DNA of 34,239 nucleotides, taken from the NCBI GenBank assembly GCA_005882275.1, contig VBAK01000138.1, positions 1 through 34,239 of the forward strand, in the 5' to 3' direction. Position numbers and translations under genes: made by a program. Positions 22,814 through 30,599 of this stretch are shown piece by piece. The stretch's first letter is position 1. Each line of letters begins with the position of its first letter. The stretch is from Candidatus Segetimicrobium genomatis (GTDB lineage Bacteria > Sysuimicrobiota > Sysuimicrobiia > Sysuimicrobiales > Segetimicrobiaceae). The notes beneath the pieces were generated by a model that saw only the letters and a program-made list of their open reading frames with translations, was not told where the DNA came from and searched no databases.

Positions 22814-23989
22814 ATGGACGAGATTCTCCTCTACCGCCGCGATCGAGGGTGGGGGACGCGCAACCACGTGCTGGTGCTGCCGCTCGTGGCCTCGGCGTCG
22901 GGGGTGGCGCGCGCGATCGCCCGGGGCACGGAGGCGGTCTGGGTGGCGCACGATTACGAGCCGACGCCCGAGGACCTCCAGCAGAACCGGGACCGGATCG
23001 CCCGCACGCTCGCGGGGTTCGCCGCGAACCCCAACGTCGCGGCCGCGCTCCTCGTCGCCGACACGCCGGAGCGGTCGGCGCTGCTCGATCGGATCCGCGC
23101 GGCGGGCCAGCGGGCCGATCTCGTCGTCGTGACCGAGGCCGGAGGGTTTCGGGCCGCGGTGGAGCAGGGGCGCGGGCGCCTTGAGGCGCTGCTGAGCGGG
23201 GCGGCCGCCGCCCGGCGGGAGCGCGCGCCGGTGAGCGCGCTGATCCTTGGAACGGAATGCGGCGGGTCCGACGCGCTGTCGGGGATCACCGCGAACCCCG
23301 CGCTCGGGGCGGCCAGCGACCACCTGGTGGACGCCGGGGGCACCGTGATCCTGGCGGAGACGACCGAGCTCATCGGCGCCGAGCATCTGCTCGCCAGGCG
23401 CGCAGCCAGCCCCCAGGTCGCCGAGGCCATCTACACAATCATCCACCGGTACGAGGCCGTCGTCCGCGCGCACGGCGAGGACATCCGGGGGGCGAACCCG
23501 GCCCCGGGCAATATCGAGGGCGGCCTCACGACGATCGAGGAAAAGTCCCTCGGCGCCGCCAAGAAAGGCGGCACGCGCGCGATCCGGCAGGTGGTGGAGT
23601 ACGCCGTCCGCCCGGCGGCCCAGGGACTGGTGATCATGGACACGCCCGGACACGATATCGAGCAGATGGTGGGGATGGTCGCGGGGGGCGCGCAGGTGGC
23701 GGTGTTCACGACCGGACGCGGCACGCCGACGGGGTCGGCGATCGCGCCCGTGATCAAGGTCGCGACGAACTCACACACCGCCTCGCGCATGCAGGACAAC
23801 ATCGATCTCAACGCCGGGCTGATCCTCGACGGGACCGAGACCCTCGAGAGCATGGGGCGCCGCATCTACGAGGCGGTCCTCGCGGTGGCGCAGGGCGAGA
23901 CGACGAAGGCGGAGCGGCTGGGACACCGGGAGTTCTCGATCAGCCGCTACCCGTTCGCGGTCCTCGACAGGGCCGGCGCCGCCAGATAG
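22814..23989 (+). CDS. UxaA-family large-subunit paralogue retaining only the C-terminal motifs
   Basis: Encodes 391 residues from ATG 22814, 5 bases after the previous stop. It has the complete C-terminal UxaA set: GTECGGSDALSGITANPALG (146-165), GGTVILAETTELIGAEHLL, NPAPGNIEGGLTTIEEKSLG (228-247), KKGG (250-253), DTPGHD, VFTTGRGTPTGSA (297-309) and PVIKVATNSHTA. In the N-terminal third, where the family has HGCGQ, GCE and QExGGT, it reads VAHDYEPTP, VADTPERS and TEAGGF, so those motifs are gone. It is the mirror image of the preceding paralogue. The family acts on altronate, galactarate or related hydroxy acids with an Fe/divalent metal; the substrate here is unknown. Confidence 0.88.
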   Translation: MDEILLYRRDRGWGTRNHVLVLPLVASASGVARAIARGTEAVWVAHDYEPTPEDLQQNRDRIARTLAGFAANPNVAAALLVADTPERSALLDRIRAAGQRADLVVVTEAGGFRAAVEQGRGRLEALLSGAAAARRERAPVSALILGTECGGSDALSGITANPALGAASDHLVDAGGTVILAETTELIGAEHLLARRAASPQVAEAIYTIIHRYEAVVRAHGEDIRGANPAPGNIEGGLTTIEEKSLGAAKKGGTRAIRQVVEYAVRPAAQGLVIMDTPGHDIEQMVGMVAGGAQVAVFTTGRGTPTGSAIAPVIKVATNSHTASRMQDNIDLNAGLILDGTETLESMGRRIYEAVLAVAQGETTKAERLGHREFSISRYPFAVLDRAGAAR

Positions 23990-24057
23990 CGGCGCGGACG
24001 CCCCGCGGGGAGGCGGAGCGCCGGGGGGAATACGTCCACACAAGGGGGGGCACCACG

Positions 24058-25785
24058 GTGGCGCGCAACGGTACGGTGTCGGTGACGCACGATGTCCCGG
24101 TCAGGATGCGCGACGGGGTCTCGCTGAACGCGGATGTGTACGTCCCGGAGGGCCCGGGCCCGTTTCCCGTCCTGCTGATGCGCTCCCCCTACAACAAGGC
24201 CCAGGGACAGGACTCCGTCTACGCCCATCCCTCCTGGTACGCCCGCCGGGGCTACCTGGTCGTCATCCAGGACGTGCGAGGGCGCTGGACCAGCGGGGGG
24301 GACTGGTATCCGTTTGCGCACGAGGCCGAGGACGGCTACGACACGGTCGAATGGGCGGCGCGCCTTCCGAAGGCGAACGGCCGGGTGGGGATGTACGGGC
24401 TCTCCTACGTCGGGGCGACCCAGCTCCTCGCGGCGGTGACGGCGCCCCCGCACCTCGCGTGCGTGGTCCCCGGGATGACCGCGTCGGAATACTACGACGG
24501 CTGGACCTACCGCGGGGGCGCGCTCCACCTCGCGTTCACCGAGTCCTGGGGCGTCAGCCTCGCCGAGGACACCGCCCGCCGGCGCGAGCTGCACGCGCTG
24601 GAAGCGGAGCTCCTCGCGTCGTTCAGCGCCGCCGGGCTGCAGTTCGGCACGCTGCCCATCAAGGAGTACGCGCTGCTCCGCCGGGAGGGGATCGCGCCCT
24701 GGTTCTTCGACTGGCTCGAGCATCCCACGCGCGACGAGTACTGGGAGCGGTGGAGCATCGAGCGCCGCTACGCGCAGGTGCGCGTTCCGGCGTTCCATAT
24801 CGCCGGGTGGTACGACATCTTTCTGGATGGGAGCATCCGCAACTACCGGGGCCTGCGCGAGCGCGCGGCGGAGGAGGCGGCCCGGGACGGCCAGCGCCTC
24901 CTCATCGGGCCCTGGCATCACGTCCCCTGGGCGCAGGTCGTCTCAGGGTGGGATTTCGGCGACGAAGCGCGCAGCCGCATCAACGAGTGGCAGCTCCGCT
25001 GGTTCGATTACTGGCTCCGGGGCGTTGAGAACGGGGTCCCGGACGATCCTCCGGTCCGCATCTTCGTCATGGGGGAAAACCGGTGGCGCGAGGAACGCGA
25101 GTGGCCCCTCCGTCGCGCCGAGGCGGCGGAGTGGTTCCTCCACAGCGCCGGGACGGCGAACTCCCTCAACGGTGACGGCGCCCTGAGCCGGGAGCGGCCC
25201 GGGGACGAGGAGCCGGACATCTTCATCTACGATCCGCGCGCGCCCGCCGTGAGCCTGGGCGGCCGCTCCTGCTGCCGGTACCTGGTCTCGCCGATGGGGC
25301 CGGCCGACCAGCGGCCGGTCGAGATCCACAACGGCGTGCTCGTCTACACGACGCCGCCGCTCGGGCGCGACGTCGAGGTGACCGGGCCCGTGTCGGCGGT
25401 GCTGTTCGCCGCCACGACCGCCCGCGACACCGACTGGACCGCCAAGCTGGTCGACGTCTATCCCGACGGGCGCGCCATCAACGTCGCGGACGGCATCCTC
25501 CGGGCCAGGTACCGGGACTCGCTGTCCGCGCCGGCGCTGCCCTCGCCCGGGAAGGTCTACGAGTACCGGGTGGACCTCGGCTCGACGAGCAACCTGTTCA
25601 AGGCGGGACACCGGATCCGGGTCGAGGTCTCCAGCTCGAACTTTCCCGCCTACGACCGCAACCTGAACACGGGGAACGGGCTGGGGGACGAACGCATCGG
25701 CGACTGCGCCGTCGCGACCCAGACCGTGTTCCACGATTCGGCGCGGCCCTCGCGCATCATCCTGCCGATCGTGCCCCGGCCCTAG
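24058..25785 (+). CDS. CocE/NonD-family alpha/beta hydrolase (X-Pro peptidase/cocaine esterase type)
   Basis: Encodes 575 residues from GTG 24058, with AAGGGGGGG (24042-24050) 7 bases upstream. The opening VPVRMRDGVSLNADVYVPEG is typical. The nucleophile elbow is GLSYVG with Ser116, and the YNKAQ oxyanion region is near residue 45. The catalytic Asp is probably Asp253 in GWYDIFLDG, and the His is His287/288 in GPWHH. The C-terminal jelly-roll domain is present (VYTTPPLGRDVEVTGPVSA, DTDWTAKLVDVYPDGRAINVADGILRARYR). Such enzymes cleave esters, amides or X-Pro peptides; there is no signal peptide. It is 68 bases after the UxaA gene on the same strand and may be the last gene of that operon. The substrate is unknown. 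Confidence 0.93.
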   Translation: MARNGTVSVTHDVPVRMRDGVSLNADVYVPEGPGPFPVLLMRSPYNKAQGQDSVYAHPSWYARRGYLVVIQDVRGRWTSGGDWYPFAHEAEDGYDTVEWAARLPKANGRVGMYGLSYVGATQLLAAVTAPPHLACVVPGMTASEYYDGWTYRGGALHLAFTESWGVSLAEDTARRRELHALEAELLASFSAAGLQFGTLPIKEYALLRREGIAPWFFDWLEHPTRDEYWERWSIERRYAQVRVPAFHIAGWYDIFLDGSIRNYRGLRERAAEEAARDGQRLLIGPWHHVPWAQVVSGWDFGDEARSRINEWQLRWFDYWLRGVENGVPDDPPVRIFVMGENRWREEREWPLRRAEAAEWFLHSAGTANSLNGDGALSRERPGDEEPDIFIYDPRAPAVSLGGRSCCRYLVSPMGPADQRPVEIHNGVLVYTTPPLGRDVEVTGPVSAVLFAATTARDTDWTAKLVDVYPDGRAINVADGILRARYRDSLSAPALPSPGKVYEYRVDLGSTSNLFKAGHRIRVEVSSSNFPAYDRNLNTGNGLGDERIGDCAVATQTVFHDSARPSRIILPIVPRP

Positions 25786-25890
25786 TTGCCCCCTCCGGGG
25801 ACTCCATACCAGAGTGGGGCCAACCGCACGCAGAGGTTGCCCCCTCCGGGGAATCCATACCAGAGTGGGGCCAACCGCAAGCAGAGGTTG
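25785..25890 (+). repeat. 51-bp tandem repeat, two copies plus a truncated third
   Basis: Unit 1 is 25785-25835 and unit 2 is 25836-25886; they differ at two positions. A third copy stops after GTTG (25887-25890). Each unit starts GTTGCCCCCTCCGGGG and contains GTGGGGCCAACC. GGTTG-CCCC can pair with GGGG-CCAACC across the unit, giving a long hairpin with one bulge. The array begins at the last base of the preceding stop codon, and its truncated end supplies the -35 box of the tRNA promoter. Confidence 0.85.
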
Positions 25891-25916
25891 CGGGGCCCGC
25901 GGGCGTCGGCTATAAT
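25888..25916 (+). promoter_or_regulatory. Promoter of tRNA-Ala
   Basis: TTGCGG (25888-25893) and a perfect TATAAT (25911-25916) are 17 bases apart. Transcription would start near 25923, giving an 80-base leader before the tRNA. Confidence 0.7.
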
Positions 25917-25951
25917 CAGACAGGCCCGGCGCCCGCGAGAGGGGCGGGGTC

Positions 25952-25978
25952 CGGCGTTTCGGGTGCGGCGAAACGCCG
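25952..25978 (+). other. Stem-loop in the tRNA leader
   Basis: CGGCGTTTCG (25952-25961) and CGAAACGCCG (25969-25978) form a perfect 10-bp stem with a 7-base loop, 24 bases before the tRNA 5' end. It may guide processing of the precursor; its role is unproven. Confidence 0.5.
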
Positions 25979-26002
25979 TGAGGAGTGCTCCGCGGCCGCT
26001 GT

Positions 26003-26078
26003 GGGGACGTAGCTCAGCTGGGAGAGCGCCTGAATCGCACTCAGGAGGTCGGCGGTTCGAATCCGCTCGTCTCCACCA
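26003..26078 (+). tRNA. tRNA-Ala, anticodon CGC
   Basis: A 76-base cloverleaf with encoded CCA. The acceptor GGGGACG pairs with CGTCTCC and contains the G3-U70 wobble that identifies alanine tRNAs. The D-arm is GCTC-AGCTGGGA-GAGC. The anticodon stem is CCTGA/TCAGG with loop ATCGCAC (anticodon CGC, reading GCG). The T-arm contains GGTTCGAATCC. It fits the heavy use of GCG alanine codons in this GC-rich DNA. Confidence 0.95.
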
Positions 26079-26169
26079 TATTCGATTGAGATACGCTGTC
26101 GCCGCCGGCCGCCAACCCGATCCCTCCCTACCTTCATCGGGCGGTCGGTAGTAGTTGCGCCCAAAATAT

Positions 26170-26640
26170 ATGACCACAAAAAGTAAATTACTACGGATGG
26201 ACAACGTTCTCATCGTTGTCGAGGACCTCGAGGCTGCCAAAGCGTTCTTCGCCGAACTCGGTATGGGGCTGGAAGGCGAGACGACGGTCGAGGGGCGTTG
26301 GGCGGACCGCGTCGTCGGGCTCAACGACGTCCGTGCCGACATCGCCATGATGCGGACCCCGGACGGCCACAGCCGGGTTGAGCTGACGAAGTTCCACACG
26401 CCGCCGGCGGTCAGAGCCGAGCCGGAAAGCGCGCCGGCGAACACGCTGGGCATACGCCGCATTATGTTCGCTGTCGACGACATCGACGACGTCGTTGCCC
26501 GCCTGCGCAACCACGGTGCCGAACTCGTCGGCGAGATCGCGCAGTACGAGGACATCTACCGGCTCTGCTTCCTGCGTGGCCCTGAGGGCATCATCATCGG
26601 ACTGGCCGAGCAGCTCAGTAATAAATCGGTAACGGAATAA
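26170..26640 (+). CDS. VOC-family (glyoxalase/bleomycin-resistance-like) protein
   Basis: Encodes 156 residues from ATG 26170. A single VOC module pair is visible: RMDNVLIVVEDLEAAKAFFAELGM at the start, and IRRIMFAVDDIDDVVARLRNHGAEL followed by YRLCFLRGPEGIIIGLAEQL in the second half. Glu in the EGIIIGLAE strand matches the usual metal ligand position. Such proteins bind metals and act on or sequester small molecules; the substrate is unknown. There is no good ribosome site before ATG 26170. The sequence around it (AAAATATATGACC, AAAAAGTAAATTAC) is much more AT-rich than its neighbours, so it may be leaderless or recently acquired. Confidence 0.88.
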   Translation: MTTKSKLLRMDNVLIVVEDLEAAKAFFAELGMGLEGETTVEGRWADRVVGLNDVRADIAMMRTPDGHSRVELTKFHTPPAVRAEPESAPANTLGIRRIMFAVDDIDDVVARLRNHGAELVGEIAQYEDIYRLCFLRGPEGIIIGLAEQLSNKSVTE

Positions 26641-26721
26641 CTGCAGAGGAACCCCCGCTCAGGATCCAAAACGCGCCGGCTTTGGTCGGCAATCGAAATC
26701 CCACCCGCGCGCCCCCGGGAG
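26641..26721 (-). repeat. 3' flank shared with the paralogous gene (copy of 28437-28514)
   Basis: The 80 bases after the stop codon of the gene at 26722-28368 resemble the bases after the stop codon of its paralogue: both contain GGATCC, a TCGGC-ATCGAA segment and GCAGGGAGAGCAGG. The tandem duplication therefore included the 3' flank. No clear terminator is seen. Confidence 0.6.
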
Positions 26722-28368
26722 CTAGAAGCAGGGAGAGCAGGTGAAGGCGATGTTCGCGATCGCCGTCCCCCACTCTCCATTCGGCTCCGTGAACTCGCCG
26801 GCCACCCAGGCCGTGCCGGAGAGTGCGCTCGACGGGTCCGCGGCCGCTCCCGAGTAATCTCCCCATCGATTGCCGGCATAGGGAGCCAAGCCCCGCTGAA
26901 TAAGGATGGGAGACCTGAGCCTGCTCGGAGGGTCGATGGCCTCCACCCGCCCGCTTGCCATCACGGAGGGGAAGTGGGATGGACTGGATTCCGTGAACAC
27001 CGTGATGAGGTCATCCGTCCCGGCGATGTTGGGATCCGGGACGACCTGAATCGCTCCGTAGTAGAAGTTGCCGCCTGCCTCTCCAAAGTCAAGGTCCTGG
27101 GTCCTGGCCATTTGGGCCGTATCGATCTGCGTGAGGCGCACGCAGGAGAGGAAATTGGACGAGGAATCAAGGCAGCCGTCGTTTGCCACCACCCAGATGC
27201 GCCCGTCACGGTACACCACGTCCAGCGCCCGGTTATCGTTCGTATCGATCGGGGCGGAGGTGCCTGCCTGCGCCGCATTCGGGGGGCTGTGCAGGGGCCC
27301 CACGTTGACGAGATCGAGGGGTACGTCGGTCAAGGAAATTTTGATCTCCCCCGGAGGAGTCCCCACGATGGAAAAGACATGGTAGACCTTCGAAAATTCA
27401 GGATCCGCCGACGCCAGGTACAGGGGGCCGCCCGTGGGAGAAAGGGAGTGAGCCGGCTGGACTGTGAAGAAAGCGCCGCTAGCGAACAGGGCGGCGTCGA
27501 GGGAGGGCATGTGGGCCTCCAGCTCGGCCTTGCTGAGGACAAGCGCTTCAGCCGCGACGAAGTTGTTGTTGGAGGCAAAGGCGTTCGCGGTCAGAACGAC
27601 TTTGTCGTCACTGATCCCCAATGCGTCGAAATCGGGAAACGTTCCGGCCACCCCCTCGAAGCAATAGAGGGTCCAGTGGAACGGATCGGACGGTTGTGAG
27701 ACCCCCAGCCACCACAGCCCTGACCCGTCGGGCGCCCCGGACACGCTGATGATGCTGAAAAACCATACTCCCGACAGGGGATCGAAGCGGACTTTGGGAT
27801 CGCTGATGAAAAAGCCGGGAGGCTCTCCAGGGGTGAAGACATGCAGGTCGAATACGGCGAGGACGTTGCCGGCTTTGTCTCTGATGAACCCGGCAGTGTT
27901 GACCGCTTCGAAGAGGTAGTTGGAATCGGCCCCCACCTGAGTGTCGGGCGGCTCACAGCCCCCGCAGGCGAGCGACTCATACAGCCCCGTTGTCGCGGCA
28001 CCTGTGACGGTGTCCGGCCCCTGTCCCGTTCCCGTGTCCGCCCGCGGCGGAAGGAAGTCGGCGGCGCGCAGCGGGTTCTTAGCCTTCTTGGCCTCATCGG
28101 AGTTGAGGGTTTTTGCTCTTTCGTGGAGGGGGCGGTTGTGAACCAGATGCGGAATCGCTTTCCTGGCCGCCCCCCGGGGCCTACCGGCGTGTGAAAGCTG
28201 TGGCAGGCTTCTGACGTCCACGGCTTTCACGAGGGGGACGGTGAACTGCCTATGAAGTTTGAATTCCTGCTCCTGCAGTTGAGCCTGTACCCGAGGCCCA
28301 GGCATGGTGATGAGCGCGGAGAGCAGGACAGCGATCAGTCCAACTGACGCGGATCGATGTTGCCGCAC
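26722..28368 (-). CDS. Secreted protein of unknown function, tandem copy 1
   Basis: Encodes 548 residues from GTG 28368, chosen because the paralogue starts at the same residue (VRQ.RSAS.GLI) and GGAGG lies upstream. A GTG at 28377 is in frame. It has a signal peptide (GLIAVLLSALITMPGPRVQA) and then a low-complexity basic region of about 100 residues. A globular domain follows, beginning SLACGGCEPPDTQVGADSNYLFEAVN, with repeated strand motifs such as DPKVRFDPLSGVWFFSIISVSG, GLWWLGVSQPSDPFHWTLY, DALDVVYRDGRIWVVANDGC and VVPDPNIAGTDDLITVFTESSP. It looks like a beta-propeller without a named family. The last residues are FTCSPCF, a CxxC at the very C-terminus. I do not recognise an enzyme motif. 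Confidence 0.82.
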   Translation of the reverse strand: MRQHRSASVGLIAVLLSALITMPGPRVQAQLQEQEFKLHRQFTVPLVKAVDVRSLPQLSHAGRPRGAARKAIPHLVHNRPLHERAKTLNSDEAKKAKNPLRAADFLPPRADTGTGQGPDTVTGAATTGLYESLACGGCEPPDTQVGADSNYLFEAVNTAGFIRDKAGNVLAVFDLHVFTPGEPPGFFISDPKVRFDPLSGVWFFSIISVSGAPDGSGLWWLGVSQPSDPFHWTLYCFEGVAGTFPDFDALGISDDKVVLTANAFASNNNFVAAEALVLSKAELEAHMPSLDAALFASGAFFTVQPAHSLSPTGGPLYLASADPEFSKVYHVFSIVGTPPGEIKISLTDVPLDLVNVGPLHSPPNAAQAGTSAPIDTNDNRALDVVYRDGRIWVVANDGCLDSSSNFLSCVRLTQIDTAQMARTQDLDFGEAGGNFYYGAIQVVPDPNIAGTDDLITVFTESSPSHFPSVMASGRVEAIDPPSRLRSPILIQRGLAPYAGNRWGDYSGAAADPSSALSGTAWVAGEFTEPNGEWGTAIANIAFTCSPCF

Positions 28369-28514
28369 ACCAAGCACCTCCGCCTTTCACTATCCCCTTC
28401 TTCTGAGGCATTTCCTGCAAGGACTGCGCCAAAATATCATGAGAGAGATGCCCCCTCGCCCGGGATCCGAAGCGCGCTGTGTAGTGTCGGCGATCGAATC
28501 AGACCCCCGGCCTG

Positions 28515-30158
28515 CTACAGGCAGGGAGAGCAGGTGAAGGCGACGTTCACGATCGCCGTTCCCCACTCCCCATCCTGCTCGGTGAACTCGCCGGCCACCC
28601 AGGCCGTGCCGGCGAGCGCGCTTGACGGGTCCGCGCCCGCCCCCGAGTAATCTCCCCAGCGGGTGCCGGCATAGGGGGCCAGGCCCGGCTGAATGAGGAC
28701 CGGAGCCCTGAGCGTGTTCGGCGGGTCGCTGGCCTCGATCCGCCCGCTCGACATCACCGAGGGGAAGTCGGATGGACTGGATTCCGTGAACACTGCGATG
28801 AGGTCATCCGTCCCGGCGATGTTGGGATCCGGGACGACCTGAATCGCCGCGTAGTAGTAGAAGCCGCCTGCCTCCCCAAAGTCAAAGTCTTGGGTCGTGG
28901 TCATTTGGGTCGTATCGATCTGCGTGAAGCGCACGCACGAGAGGAAATTGAAGGACGCATCAAGACAGGCGTCGTTTGCCGTCACCCAGATGAACCCGTC
29001 GCGGTACACCACGTCCAAGGCACTGTTATCGTTCGTGTTGATGAGGTTCGAGGTGCCTGCCTGCGCCGCATTCGGGGGGGTGACCAGGGGACCAACGTTG
29101 TTGAGGTCGAGGGGCACGTCGGTAAATGAAATGGCGACCCCGCCCGGAGGGGTCCCCTGGACGGCAAAGACATGGTAGACGCTCGAAGAGCTAGGATCCG
29201 ACGACGCCATAAACAGGGGGCCGCCGGTGGCAGAAAGGGAGTGCGCCGGCTGGAATGTGAAAAAGCGGTCGTCGACGAACAGGGTGGCGTCGACGGAGGG
29301 CATGCCGGCCTCCAACTCGGCCTTGCTGAGGACGAGCACTTCAGCCCCCACGAAGCTGCCGTCGGAGGCAAAGGCGTTCGCGGTCAGAACGATCTTGTCG
29401 TCGCCGGTTCCCAGCGCGTCGAAATCGGGGAACGTCCCCGGAGCCCCCTCGAAGTTATAGATGGTCCAGTTGAACGGGTTGGAGGGCTGTGAGACCCCCA
29501 GCCACCACAGCCCGGACCCATCCGCCGCTCCGGACACGCTGATGATGCTGAAAAACCACACCCCCGACAGGGGATCGAAGCGGACTTTGGGATCGCTGAT
29601 GACGAGGTCGGGAGGCTCCCCAGGGGTGAAGGAATGAAGGTCGAAAAGAGCGAGGACGTTGCCGGCCTTGTCGGTGATGGACCCTGTGATGTTGACCGCT
29701 TCGAAGATGTAGTTGGAATCGGCTCCCACCTGAGTGTCCGGAGGCTCGCAGCCCCCGCAGGCAAGAGACTCTGAAAGCCCCGAGATGGGGGCGCCGGTCA
29801 CGGCGCTCGGCCCCTGCCCCGCCCCGGTGGACGCCTCCGGCCGTCCGCCGCCGGACCATGAGGAGGTTTTTGCCTTCACAGCCTCATCGGCACTGCGCGT
29901 CTTTGCTCTTTCGTGGAGGCGGCGGTCGCGAAACCGATGCGGTTTCGCTTTCCTGACCTGCACCCCGGCCCGACCGGCGAGGGAAATCTGCGGCAGGGTC
30001 CTGACGTCCACGGATGTCACGCGGTGGACTTTGAACTGCCGATGATGTTTGAGTTTCTGCTCCTTCGGTTGAGCCTGCACCGTGGGACCAGGCACGGTGG
30101 TGAGCGTGGAGACCAGGACAACGATCAACCCGATGGACGCAGACCTGCGTTGCCGCAC
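28515..30158 (-). CDS. Secreted protein of unknown function, tandem copy 2
   Basis: Encodes 547 residues from GTG 30158. It is a full-length paralogue of the 26722-28368 product with the same architecture: signal peptide (GLIVVLVSTLTTVPGPTVQA), basic linker, SLACGGCEPPDTQVGADSNYIFEAVN, DPKVRFDPLSGVWFFSIISVSG, GLWWLGVSQPSNPFNWTIY and the C-terminal FTCSPCL. The linker and N-terminal region differ most; the globular part is highly conserved. The order on the minus strand is copy 2 then copy 1, with about 146 bases between them. The conserved CGGC and C-terminal CxxC suggest disulfides or a metal site. The function is unknown. No promoter could be assigned with confidence. Confidence 0.82.
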   Translation of the reverse strand: MRQRRSASIGLIVVLVSTLTTVPGPTVQAQPKEQKLKHHRQFKVHRVTSVDVRTLPQISLAGRAGVQVRKAKPHRFRDRRLHERAKTRSADEAVKAKTSSWSGGGRPEASTGAGQGPSAVTGAPISGLSESLACGGCEPPDTQVGADSNYIFEAVNITGSITDKAGNVLALFDLHSFTPGEPPDLVISDPKVRFDPLSGVWFFSIISVSGAADGSGLWWLGVSQPSNPFNWTIYNFEGAPGTFPDFDALGTGDDKIVLTANAFASDGSFVGAEVLVLSKAELEAGMPSVDATLFVDDRFFTFQPAHSLSATGGPLFMASSDPSSSSVYHVFAVQGTPPGGVAISFTDVPLDLNNVGPLVTPPNAAQAGTSNLINTNDNSALDVVYRDGFIWVTANDACLDASFNFLSCVRFTQIDTTQMTTTQDFDFGEAGGFYYYAAIQVVPDPNIAGTDDLIAVFTESSPSDFPSVMSSGRIEASDPPNTLRAPVLIQPGLAPYAGTRWGDYSGAGADPSSALAGTAWVAGEFTEQDGEWGTAIVNVAFTCSPCL

Positions 30159-30289
30159 ACCAGCACCCCCACGTGCTTCCGGCTCGAGGCCCAGCGGGCG
30201 CCGTGCCTCGGAAGGAGCCCTTTCCTACCACCCTCTCCTGAGGAGTTTCCTGTAAAAGTCTATGGGATTGACGCGCACGATGGCATCCA

Positions 30290-30360
30290 GGGAACCCCCC
30301 TTGATAGGTGGGGGGATTTCCCTCAATATAATGGGGAATATCCCCTAGTCACTTGGGTGT
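30290..30360. promoter_or_regulatory. AT-rich block with inverted repeats and TATAAT
   Basis: This segment stands out from the GC-rich surroundings. It holds TTGATA (30301-30306), TATAAT (30327-30332; spacing 20, longer than usual), the small hairpin GGGGAATATCCCC (30333-30345) and an imperfect inverted repeat CCCCTAGTCACTTGGG. It could be a promoter and operator for the riboswitch transcript or for the minus-strand gene at 30158. Confidence 0.35.
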
Positions 30361-30402
30361 ATGCCGGAGTTGTGGGGGATTTGTAAGGCCGGCCGCTCTG
30401 TT

Positions 30403-30431
30403 TTGACATCCCGTCGCCTTCCGGTTAAGGT
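30403..30431 (+). promoter_or_regulatory. Promoter of the terC riboswitch transcript
   Basis: A perfect -35 TTGACA (30403-30408) and the -10 TAAGGT (30426-30431) are 17 bases apart. The transcript would start near 30438, exactly at the 5' edge of the riboswitch aptamer. Confidence 0.65.
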
Positions 30432-30436
30432 AAAGT

Positions 30437-30540
30437 CAGCGAGGGGAGTACTCGGGGGCCAGGAACGGCCCCGGGTGAGTCGTCAAGACGGCGCGAGAGC
30501 GCCCGGCTCACCACAGACGATGTGCTGCGACGAGACCTCC
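30437..30540 (+). promoter_or_regulatory. yybP-ykoY (manganese-sensing) riboswitch
   Basis: The two conserved loops of this class are present in order: GAGGGGAGTAC (30441-30451) and GTCGTCAAGACG (30479-30490), with the closing CGAGACC (30531-30537). P1 forms by GAGG with CCTC (30536-30539). A hairpin GGGGCC-AGGAAC-GGCCCC fills the variable P2 arm. The known ligand is Mn2+, bound between the two loops, and the class usually turns expression on. It lies directly upstream of a TerC-family gene, its commonest partner. The 3' strand of P1 is also the 5' strand of a terminator, so Mn2+ binding would prevent termination. Confidence 0.85.
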
Positions 30541-30566
30541 GAAACGAGGCCGTTTCGGGGGTTTTT
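30536..30566 (+). terminator. Riboswitch-controlled intrinsic terminator
   Basis: CCTCCGAAACG (30536-30546) pairs with CGTTTCGGGGG (30551-30561, one G-T pair) around AGGC, followed by TTTTT (30562-30566). Its first bases are those used by P1 of the aptamer, so the two structures exclude each other. Confidence 0.85.
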
Positions 30567-30599
30567 CCATTTCCCCCCCGGCCTGAAGGGGGTGTGGGT

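Noticed and set aside
25785-25890. CRISPR array
   Set aside because: Only two full units, directly abutting with no spacers, and no cas genes in the window.
25782-26555. Minus-strand frame with a 17-residue repeat (LAPLWYG) running across the tandem repeat, tRNA and VOC gene
   Set aside because: The repeat arises from the 51-bp DNA unit, and the frame crosses a tRNA gene and lies antisense to the VOC gene; no plausible start.
30301-30332. TTGATA and TATAAT as a simple sigma-70 promoter
   Set aside because: The spacing of 20 bases is too long for a confident call, and a better promoter (TTGACA-17-TAAGGT) sits at 30403; reported only as part of an AT-rich regulatory block.
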